Shown here in pieces: positions 1 to 5,453 of a DNA stretch of 8,893 nucleotides. Within the stretch, counting starts at the first letter, position 1. Each line of letters starts with the position of its first letter. The stretch is from Hyphomicrobiales bacterium (lineage in GTDB: Bacteria > Pseudomonadota > Alphaproteobacteria > Rhizobiales > Aestuariivirgaceae): contig JALWJW010000452.1 of the NCBI GenBank assembly GCA_026996935.1, positions 1 to 8,893 on the forward strand. Reading direction: 5' to 3'. The notes below the pieces were generated by a model, which was not told where the DNA came from, did no database searches, and worked only from the letters and a program-made list of their open reading frames with translations. The translations under genes and the position numbers were made by a program.

Positions 1-263
1 GTCGTACGGGTGGGTCTACGTTTAAAAATCCGCCAAACAATAAATCATGGCAGTTGATTGATAAAGCGGGTATGCGCGGGGCGCGTGTTGGCGGGGCGAT
101 GGTGTCGCAAATGCATTGCAATTTCCTCATTAATGAGGGCGAGGCAACGGGCAATGATATTGAAACTTTGGGCGAAAAAGTACGCGCTAAAGTTAAGGAA
201 ACATCAGGCGTTGATTTGCATTGGGAAATCCGCCGAATAGGAGTGGCAAAAGATGGGCTTTAA
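1..263 (+). CDS. murB: UDP-N-acetylenolpyruvoylglucosamine reductase MurB, C-terminal fragment (5' end outside window)
   Basis: MurB is the cytoplasmic FAD enzyme that uses NADPH to reduce UDP-GlcNAc-enolpyruvate to UDP-MurNAc, the second committed step of peptidoglycan precursor synthesis. The window opens inside the C-terminal domain; codons start at base 3 and 86 residues are visible. The opening motif GGSTFKNP carries the serine that acts as proton donor in this family. The stretch AGMRGARVGGAMVSQMHCNF follows, then NEGEAT, and the end holds WEIRRIG, whose Glu (bases 225-227) fits the C-terminal catalytic Glu of MurB. The stop at 261-263 lies inside ddl, an 11-bp overlap that suggests translational coupling. 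Nothing looks damaged in the visible part. The family call is firm; the N-terminal FAD-binding part cannot be judged. Confidence 0.96.
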   Translation, partial: RTGGSTFKNPPNNKSWQLIDKAGMRGARVGGAMVSQMHCNFLINEGEATGNDIETLGEKVRAKVKETSGVDLHWEIRRIGVAKDGL

Positions 264-1209
264 TGCTGAATATAATAAACGCCGTCCTGAATCGACTCAT
301 GTTGCGGTGTTGATGGGCGGATGGTCTAAAGAACGTGATGTGAGCATTGCAACGGGCCGGGCCTGCACCAAAGCTTTGGAGGAAGCCGGTTTTAAAGTGA
401 CGCAAATTGATGTCAAACCTGACATTTGCCAAGTGCTCAACGAGATGCGCCCCGATGTGGCGTTTAATGCGCTGCATGGTAAGTGGGGTGAAGATGGTAC
501 GGTGCAGGGCATTTTGGAAACCCTGAAAATTCCCTATACGCATTCAGGGGTTCTGGCATCGTCTTTGGCGATGGATAAACACAAGTGCAAAGGCATTTTT
601 AAAGAGGCTGGCGTGCCTGTGGCAGATAGCCGTGTGGTGCCGATTGAAGAAGCGGCAGAAGTGCATAAAATGCTGCGCCCTTATGTGATTAAACCTGTGG
701 CTGAAGGTTCCAGCTTTGGTGTGCAAGTGGTGACACGCGGGATGAAAGAACCTCCGCAGGAATTGCTTGAGCAGCGTGATGTATATGGCGAGTTTGTGAT
801 GATCGAACGCTATGTGCAGGGTAAGGAATTAACTTGCGCGGTGATGCATGATGTGGCGTTGGGTGTAACAGAAATTGAACCTGTGAACGGGTTTTATGAT
901 TATAAAGCTAAATATGAAGAAGGGGCTTCGCGGCATATTCTGCCTGCTGAAATTCCCAAAAGTATTTATCGCAAAATTCAACAATATTCATTGGCAGCGC
1001 ATACTGCACTTGGTTGTCGTGGTGTGTCGCGGGCTGATTTTCGTTTTGATGATTCAGCCGGCTCTGATGGTGAGTTGATTTGCCTTGAGGTTAATACACA
1101 ACCTGGTATGACGCCAACATCTTTGGTGCCGGAACTGGCAGAACATTCCGGTCACTCATTTGCTGAGTTGGCCAACTGGATGGTGCAAGACGCATCATTG
1201 GATAGGTAG
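253..1209 (+). CDS. ddl: D-alanine--D-alanine ligase
   Basis: This ATP-grasp enzyme joins two D-alanines to make the dipeptide added to UDP-MurNAc-tripeptide by MurF; it acts in the cytoplasm. The 318-residue product has normal family length. Visible motifs: GGWSKERDVS at 22-31 with the N-terminal catalytic Glu27; HGKWGEDG at 75-82; YTHSG...SLAMDK at 95-109; the ATP-grasp loop KPVAEGSSFGV at 147-157; omega-loop YDYKAKY at 215-221; RADFR at 260-264; and the Mg-binding LEVNTQPGMT at 278-287 (Glu279, Asn281). Tyr215 matches the tyrosine typical of D-Ala-D-Ala rather than D-Ala-D-Lac ligases. The ATG at 253 overlaps murB by 11 bp, and GGAG at 240-243, upstream in murB, can serve as ribosome site. 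The gene lies between murB and ftsQ, the classical ddlB position. Nothing odd is seen. Confidence 0.97.
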   Translation: MGFNAEYNKRRPESTHVAVLMGGWSKERDVSIATGRACTKALEEAGFKVTQIDVKPDICQVLNEMRPDVAFNALHGKWGEDGTVQGILETLKIPYTHSGVLASSLAMDKHKCKGIFKEAGVPVADSRVVPIEEAAEVHKMLRPYVIKPVAEGSSFGVQVVTRGMKEPPQELLEQRDVYGEFVMIERYVQGKELTCAVMHDVALGVTEIEPVNGFYDYKAKYEEGASRHILPAEIPKSIYRKIQQYSLAAHTALGCRGVSRADFRFDDSAGSDGELICLEVNTQPGMTPTSLVPELAEHSGHSFAELANWMVQDASLDR

Positions 1210-1211
1210 TT

Positions 1212-2084
1212 ATGATGATGAATTTGAAACCTGAAATCAAACGTAAAAAGTTTCCGAAAAAACCGAAAAAGTTTAAAGATGTCTCTTTATTGTGGCGTGG
1301 GCTGGCTCGCGCCGGGGCGGTCGGGTTTTTGTTTTCAACAATTGCCTACGGGTTGATTGATGGGGGGCATATTACCAACCCAAACAGTCCTTTGTTTAAT
1401 TTGCGCGGGAAAATTGCGGCAGAGTTTGGCTATGCGGCGCAAGATATTCGTATTGCCGGGCTTAAACGTGAACGGCCGGCAGCGGTTTTGAATGCCATTG
1501 GGGTTCGGCCCAATGACTCGCTGATTGGTTTTGACCCGCGCGATGCCAAAGCCGTGCTGGAAAAAGTGGACTGGGTTAAAAACGCTGAAGTGCGGCGGAT
1601 TTATCCCAACCAGCTTGAAATTGACATTGTTGAACGGGTGCCATATGCGATTTGGCAACGTGATGGTGATTTGTATGTCATTGATAAAACAGGGGCTGCT
1701 TTTACAACGGTTGAGCCGCGTGATGTCAAAGGTCTGATGCTGATCACAGGTGCGGGAGCGCAAAAGAAAGTTTTTGAACTTGTTAACCATATGGAAGTGC
1801 ATGGTGGGTTAAAATCTAAAGTCGTTGCAGCAGGTCGCATTGGTAAGCGGCGTTGGAACCTTTATTTGGCCAATGGTATGAAGGTTTTATTGCCTGAAGA
1901 TGGTAATGAACTTAACGGCAAAAAAAATGGTTTGGCAAAAGGTCTTGATCGGTTTGTGAAATTTAGCAAATCAGCGGATCTGGAAAATAAAGCTGTTGCC
2001 TGGGTTGATTTCAGGTTTGACGGGCGTGTGATTATTTCACCCCTTAAAACCAAAAAGGACAGAGTAAAAATCTCGCAGCGTTAA
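1212..2084 (+). CDS. ftsQ: Cell division protein FtsQ (POTRA domain, bitopic membrane protein)
   Basis: FtsQ is a single-pass inner membrane protein that links FtsB/FtsL and the septal synthase to the Z-ring machinery. The 290-residue product starts with a very basic cytoplasmic tail (Lys-rich, residues 5-22). One hydrophobic segment follows at about 30-49, then a periplasmic POTRA domain at about 78-145: DIRIAGL, GVRPNDSLIGFD, WVKNAEVRRIYPNQLEIDIVER. The FtsQ signature P-Y-A-I-W-Q...YVIDKTG lies at 144-161. The beta-domain runs to about 275 and a basic tail ends the protein. Three ATG codons stand in tandem at 1212, 1215 and 1218, so the exact start is open; a weak GGATAGG-like site lies just upstream. 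It begins 2 bp after the ddl stop, so it is very probably co-transcribed with ddl and murB. An eight-A run lies at 1920-1927 (Lys237-Lys238). Confidence 0.95.
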   Translation: MMMNLKPEIKRKKFPKKPKKFKDVSLLWRGLARAGAVGFLFSTIAYGLIDGGHITNPNSPLFNLRGKIAAEFGYAAQDIRIAGLKRERPAAVLNAIGVRPNDSLIGFDPRDAKAVLEKVDWVKNAEVRRIYPNQLEIDIVERVPYAIWQRDGDLYVIDKTGAAFTTVEPRDVKGLMLITGAGAQKKVFELVNHMEVHGGLKSKVVAAGRIGKRRWNLYLANGMKVLLPEDGNELNGKKNGLAKGLDRFVKFSKSADLENKAVAWVDFRFDGRVIISPLKTKKDRVKISQR

Positions 2085-2112
2085 AGCGAGCAAGAGTTGG
2101 TTAGTAAAGCGT

Positions 2113-3429
2113 ATGAATGTAGTTCCGTTACACAGTGCAAATTCTAAAGACGGGGTAAAACCTGCTTATACATCACAAATTGTCACTGCTCTTGATGTGG
2201 GTAGTACAAAAATCTGCTGTTTGATTGCGCGGGTTGAAAAGTCTCCGCAAAAAAAATCAAAACAACCTGTTCTTCGCGTTCTGGGGGTTGGTCATCATGC
2301 TGCAAATGGTGTGCGTGGTGGTGTTGTTACAGACATTGATCAGGCTGAACGCTCGATCCGATTGGCGGTTGATTCGGCTGAGCGAATGGCTCAGACTTCC
2401 ATTAGTGAGGTTTACGTCAATGTGTCAGGCGGGCGACCTAAAAGTGTTAGTTTAAGCGGCTACAGGACGGTTCAGTCTGAAACTGTTGATCAAAATGATG
2501 TGAATGAAGTGATTGGCAATGCGATGCGCAATGCCCAGCTTGATGGCCGTATTTTATTACATGCCAGTCCTGTTCAGTTTGACATTGATGATGCCAAGGG
2601 TGTGCGTGATCCGCGTGGGATGTATGGTGACCGCCTTGGCGTTGATGTTAATGCGGTTTTGGTGGAACCTGGCGCAATGCGTAATTTGGCCATGGTGATT
2701 GAGCGCTGTCATTTGAGCGTTGCCAGTTTTGTTATTGCCCCATATGCGGCGGGAAAATCTGTTCTTGTCGATGATGAAATGGAATTGGGAACGACGCTTA
2801 TTGATATGGGTGGAGCGACCACATCAGTTGGTGTGTTTTATGATGGGCATTTGATTTATGGCGATGTGGTGCCGATTGGTGGCCATCATATTACAAAAGA
2901 TCTGGCACGTGGTCTAACCACAACAATTGCCCATGCAGAGCGGATGAAAGTTTTGTATGGCAGTGCGCTGCCTTCAATTTACGATGATCGCGAAATTGTG
3001 TCGGTTCCATTGTTGGGTGAGAACGGGGTTGATAAAATCAATCAGGTGCCGCGTTCTATGCTGACAGGGATTATTCGGCCGAGGCTGGAAGAAATTTTTG
3101 AAATGGTACAAGAGCGACTGGAAACATCACCAGTTGCCAATAAGCTTGGACGTACAATTGTACTTAGCGGGGGCGGGGCGCAATTGACCGGTATGCGTGA
3201 AGCGTGTGCGCAAATTATGGGGCGTAATGTTCGTATTGCCAATCCTCATTCGCTTCAAGGGTTGCCTGAGTCGAGTAAATCGCCGGCGTTTTCTGTGGCA
3301 ACGGGTTTGTTGAATTATGCGTTGTCGCCTGATCGTCACACTTCACAAATGATGGAGTTTGGCGAGTTGGGAGGACACTCTAACAATTATTTCAACCGGG
3401 TTGGGCGTTGGATTAAAGAAAGTTTTTAA
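2113..3429 (+). CDS. ftsA: Cell division protein FtsA (actin-like membrane anchor of the Z ring)
   Basis: FtsA is an actin-fold ATPase that binds the FtsZ tail and the membrane, and recruits later division proteins. The product is 438 residues, normal length. Visible elements: phosphate-1 motif ALDVGSTKICCLIARV at 26-41; LGVGHHAANGVRGGVVTDI at 57-75; subdomain 1C around 92-175; phosphate-2 motif LIDMGGATTSVGVF at 229-242; and the adenosine motif IVLSGGGAQLTGM at 349-361. The C-terminal amphipathic membrane-targeting helix is at about 425-438 (YFNRVGRWIKESF). Residues 44-51 form a Lys-rich insert between two strands. The start ATG follows ftsQ by 28 bp, with no strong ribosome site visible. 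A strong terminator follows 36 bp after the stop, so the murB-ftsA unit appears to end here. An eight-A run lies at 2249-2256. Confidence 0.97.
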   Translation: MNVVPLHSANSKDGVKPAYTSQIVTALDVGSTKICCLIARVEKSPQKKSKQPVLRVLGVGHHAANGVRGGVVTDIDQAERSIRLAVDSAERMAQTSISEVYVNVSGGRPKSVSLSGYRTVQSETVDQNDVNEVIGNAMRNAQLDGRILLHASPVQFDIDDAKGVRDPRGMYGDRLGVDVNAVLVEPGAMRNLAMVIERCHLSVASFVIAPYAAGKSVLVDDEMELGTTLIDMGGATTSVGVFYDGHLIYGDVVPIGGHHITKDLARGLTTTIAHAERMKVLYGSALPSIYDDREIVSVPLLGENGVDKINQVPRSMLTGIIRPRLEEIFEMVQERLETSPVANKLGRTIVLSGGGAQLTGMREACAQIMGRNVRIANPHSLQGLPESSKSPAFSVATGLLNYALSPDRHTSQMMEFGELGGHSNNYFNRVGRWIKESF

Positions 3430-3465
3430 ACCAAAAATTTTTGCGGTGGACCTGAAGGTCTGCAT

Positions 3466-3503
3466 AATGGTCTCGTATCGATATAGATACGGGGCCATTT
3501 TTT
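3466..3503 (+). terminator. Intrinsic terminator between ftsA and ftsZ
   Basis: Left arm 3466-3479 and right arm 3486-3499 can pair over 14 bp, with two G-U wobbles, around the six-base loop GATATA. A run of six T follows at 3498-3503. The shape and position, 36 bp after the ftsA stop, fit a Rho-independent terminator. It separates the upstream division genes from ftsZ, which therefore needs its own promoter or read-through. Partial termination is also possible. Confidence 0.85.
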
Positions 3504-3563
3504 GTTTCAAAACCTTAAATAGTGTTTTTGTCTATTAACAAAAACTTGCGCCGGGGCTTCATA

Positions 3564-3585
3564 TTGATTCAATTTAATTGATCAA
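3564..3585. promoter_or_regulatory. Imperfect dyad with a GANTC site upstream of ftsZ (candidate operator)
   Basis: The core TCAATT-T-AATTGA (3569-3581) is a perfect palindrome around one base. Flanking TTGA (3564-3567) and TCAA (3582-3585) extend it, with one unpaired T on each inner side or bulge. A GATTC site (GANTC, the CcrM methylation target in many alphaproteobacteria) is embedded at 3566-3570. It lies about 100 bp before the family-consistent ftsZ start, where a promoter is expected. No clear -35/-10 pair can be named. The binding protein is unknown; the dyad is seen directly, the operator role is inferred. Confidence 0.35.
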
Positions 3586-3594
3586 AGTAAGTAC

Positions 3595-3612
3595 TTGTTA
3601 ACGATTTGTTAT
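3595..3612. promoter_or_regulatory. CtrA-like box upstream of ftsZ
   Basis: TTAA at 3598-3601, seven bases, then TTAT at 3609-3612 match the CtrA consensus TTAA-N7-TTAA at seven of eight positions. The same stretch contains two TTGTTA copies (3595-3600 and 3606-3611) spaced 11 bp apart, about one helical turn. CtrA is known to control ftsZ transcription in Caulobacter. Whether this organism has CtrA, and whether it binds here, is inference; the region is A+T-rich, so a chance match is possible. Confidence 0.35.
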
Positions 3613-3667
3613 GAGTTAGGAAACCATGATAGGGCCAATCGGGGAACTAATTCGTGGAATCAACACA

Positions 3668-5287
3668 ATGACTATCAATTTAACTGTACCAGACCTAGCT
3701 GAACTTAAACCGCGCATCACTGTTTTTGGTGTTGGTGGGGCAGGTGGCAATGCTGTCAACAATATGATCGAAAGCCGTTTAGAAGGCGTTGAATTTGTTG
3801 TAGCTAATACTGATGCGCAGGCATTAACTCAAAGCTCTGCAGAACGCTGCATTCAAATGGGCAATGCTTTGACACAAGGTCTGGGTGCAGGATCACAACC
3901 ACAAGTAGGTGCGGGTGCGGCTGAAGAAGCCTTGCCGGAAATTATGGACCAGTTGGCTGGTGCTCATATGGTTTTTGTTACCGCCGGCATGGGCGGGGGT
4001 ACGGGAACAGGTGCTGCACCGGTTATTGCGCGTGCTGCTAAAGAGCAGGGTATTTTAACCGTTGGTGTTGTGACCAAGCCGTTTCACTTTGAAGGCCAAC
4101 GCCGCATGGCAACCGCCGAGCGTGGCATTGAGCAATTAGCGGCAAATGTTGATACGCTGATTGTTATTCCAAACCAGAATTTATTTCGTGTTGCCAATGA
4201 GAAAACCACGTTCTCTGCCGCATTTGCCATGGCTGACCAGGTGTTATATTCCGGTGTCGCCAGCATTACTGAATTGATGACAAAAGAAGGCTTAATCAAT
4301 CTTGATTTTGCTGATGTGCGTTCAATCATGTCTGAAATGGGCAAAGCGATGATGGGCACAGGTGAAGCAAGTGGCGAAAAACGCGCCATTGAAGCGGCAG
4401 AAGCTGCGATTGCAAACCCACTGCTTGATGATGTTTCAATGCGCGGTGCTCGCGGATTGTTAATTTCAATTTGCGGTGGTAACGATTTGACGCTTTATGA
4501 AGTTGATGAAGCAGCAACGCGTATTCGCGAAGAAGTTGACCCGGAAGCTAATATTATTCTTGGCGCAACCTTTGATGAAAGCCTTGAAGGTACAATGCGG
4601 GTTTCTGTTGTGGCAACCGGTTTGACTTTGGAAGAAGATGAGCTTGGTGATGGTGAAGCTGTTACTGAATCTGCAGCAACTCAAAGTACTTATGGTTTAA
4701 ATGGCATGGCGGTTAATCCGTTGGCTGCACCTTCAACACCAGCAGCAAAGCCTGCGGAAGTTGCTGCTGCACCTGCTGCAAGAGTGGAAGTTAAACAAGC
4801 TGATGCTGTTCAACCTGAAATGTTTGAGGAAACACCTTTGGAAGCGCCAGTTGAAACTGCGCCCGCCCATGCAGCACCAGCGGCACCTTTGACCGCGACT
4901 CAGCCAGCACCTCAAGCAGCACCAATGGCACCGCGAGTGGCAAAAACGGCACCGGTAATGCCAGCTAAAGAAGATTTTCCGCCGATTGCACGTCAACAAT
5001 TAGAAGCACGTCACAATCAAGTGAATAACATTGCAGATCAAGCTCAAAAGAAACGCAAAGGGCTGCTTGAGCGCCTTGCCAGTGTGGGCTTGGGTTCGCG
5101 TTCTTCTGCCCCTGTTGAGCAGCCGCAAGAACCTGCTGTAGTTCAAAAAGCACCCGCAAACCCGCCAATGAGCGCCAAGAGCGCGCCTCAACCGGGCAAT
5201 GTTCATCAGCTTCAAACCGAGATTGACCCCGCTTTAGAAGATGATGAATTAGAAATTCCGGCCTTCTTGCGGCGGCAGGCAAACTAA
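3668..5287 (+). CDS. ftsZ: Cell division protein FtsZ (tubulin-like GTPase)
   Basis: FtsZ polymerises at midcell with GTP and scaffolds the divisome. From the ATG at 3668 the product is 539 residues starting MTINLTVPDLAELKPRITVF, which matches alphaproteobacterial relatives. In this numbering: GVGGAGGNAVNNM at 21-33; the tubulin signature GGGTGTG at 109-115; PNQNLFRVAN at 168-177; T7-loop NLDFAD at 211-216, which supplies the catalytic acids to the next subunit. The conserved core ends near residue 320. An Ala/Pro/Glu-rich linker of roughly 200 residues follows, containing a basic patch (KKRKGLLERL) near 461-470. The C-terminal peptide DDELEIPAFLRRQAN, which binds FtsA and other partners, closes the protein. 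An in-frame ATG at 3626 has a better ribosome site (AGGA, 3618-3621) and would add 14 residues; 3668 is preferred on family grounds only. Terminators flank the gene on both sides. Confidence 0.97.
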   Translation: MTINLTVPDLAELKPRITVFGVGGAGGNAVNNMIESRLEGVEFVVANTDAQALTQSSAERCIQMGNALTQGLGAGSQPQVGAGAAEEALPEIMDQLAGAHMVFVTAGMGGGTGTGAAPVIARAAKEQGILTVGVVTKPFHFEGQRRMATAERGIEQLAANVDTLIVIPNQNLFRVANEKTTFSAAFAMADQVLYSGVASITELMTKEGLINLDFADVRSIMSEMGKAMMGTGEASGEKRAIEAAEAAIANPLLDDVSMRGARGLLISICGGNDLTLYEVDEAATRIREEVDPEANIILGATFDESLEGTMRVSVVATGLTLEEDELGDGEAVTESAATQSTYGLNGMAVNPLAAPSTPAAKPAEVAAAPAARVEVKQADAVQPEMFEETPLEAPVETAPAHAAPAAPLTATQPAPQAAPMAPRVAKTAPVMPAKEDFPPIARQQLEARHNQVNNIADQAQKKRKGLLERLASVGLGSRSSAPVEQPQEPAVVQKAPANPPMSAKSAPQPGNVHQLQTEIDPALEDDELEIPAFLRRQAN

Positions 5288-5326
5288 GGCTTTTTGAAGC
5301 TTTTATTAAATTGTTATCAAACTAAG

Positions 5327-5357
5327 AAATCGGCGGTCACATTTCCGCCGATTTTTT
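5327..5357 (+). terminator. Intrinsic terminator after ftsZ
   Basis: A perfect 10-bp stem (5327-5336 with 5345-5354) rich in G-C closes an eight-base loop, and a T run spans 5352-5357. It begins 39 bp after the ftsZ stop. This is a textbook Rho-independent terminator and implies that bamD is mainly transcribed from its own promoter. Confidence 0.92.
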
Positions 5358-5384
5358 CTTATCTATCAATCGAGTGTAAAATAA

Positions 5385-5444
5385 AATTTGGTTTATCGGC
5401 TGGTATCGATTGCAACAATCGCGTAAACCATATTAAGCCAAATT
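5385..5444. repeat. Nested inverted repeats in the bamD upstream region
   Basis: Three inverted pairs nest or overlap here: AATTTGG (5385-5391) with CCAAATT (5438-5444); TGGTTTA (5389-5395) with TAAACCA (5424-5430); and CGATTG (5407-5412) with CAATCG (5416-5421) around a three-base loop. A second CAATCG at 5367-5372 could compete for CGATTG. There is no T run, so it is not a terminator. It may be a protein-binding region or a structured leader of bamD; I do not recognise it as a known riboswitch. Two TTAA tetramers (5433-5436 and 5443-5446) also lie here. Confidence 0.4.
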
Positions 5445-5453
5445 AAAATATGC

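Noticed and set aside
1335..1802. 155-codon open frame on the minus strand across ftsQ
   Set aside because: It lies fully antisense to a well-supported ftsQ, resembles no family I know, and is rich in residues expected from reading G/T-rich coding DNA backwards.
3447..3462. Small hairpin GACC-TGAA-GGTC just before the ftsA terminator
   Set aside because: A four-base stem is too short to stand out from chance and has no T run.
4733..4999. Minus-strand and alternate-frame open frames in the ftsZ linker
   Set aside because: The Cys/Arg/Trp-rich translation is the mirror of GCA/CCA-rich linker codons; no ribosome site or homology is apparent.
5288..5310. GCTT/AAGC hairpin with T-rich flank right after ftsZ
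   Set aside because: The four-bp stem is too weak; the strong terminator 20 bp further on explains termination.
5433..5446. CtrA box TTAA...TTAA before bamD
   Set aside because: The two TTAA tetramers are six bases apart, not seven, in an A+T-rich stretch.
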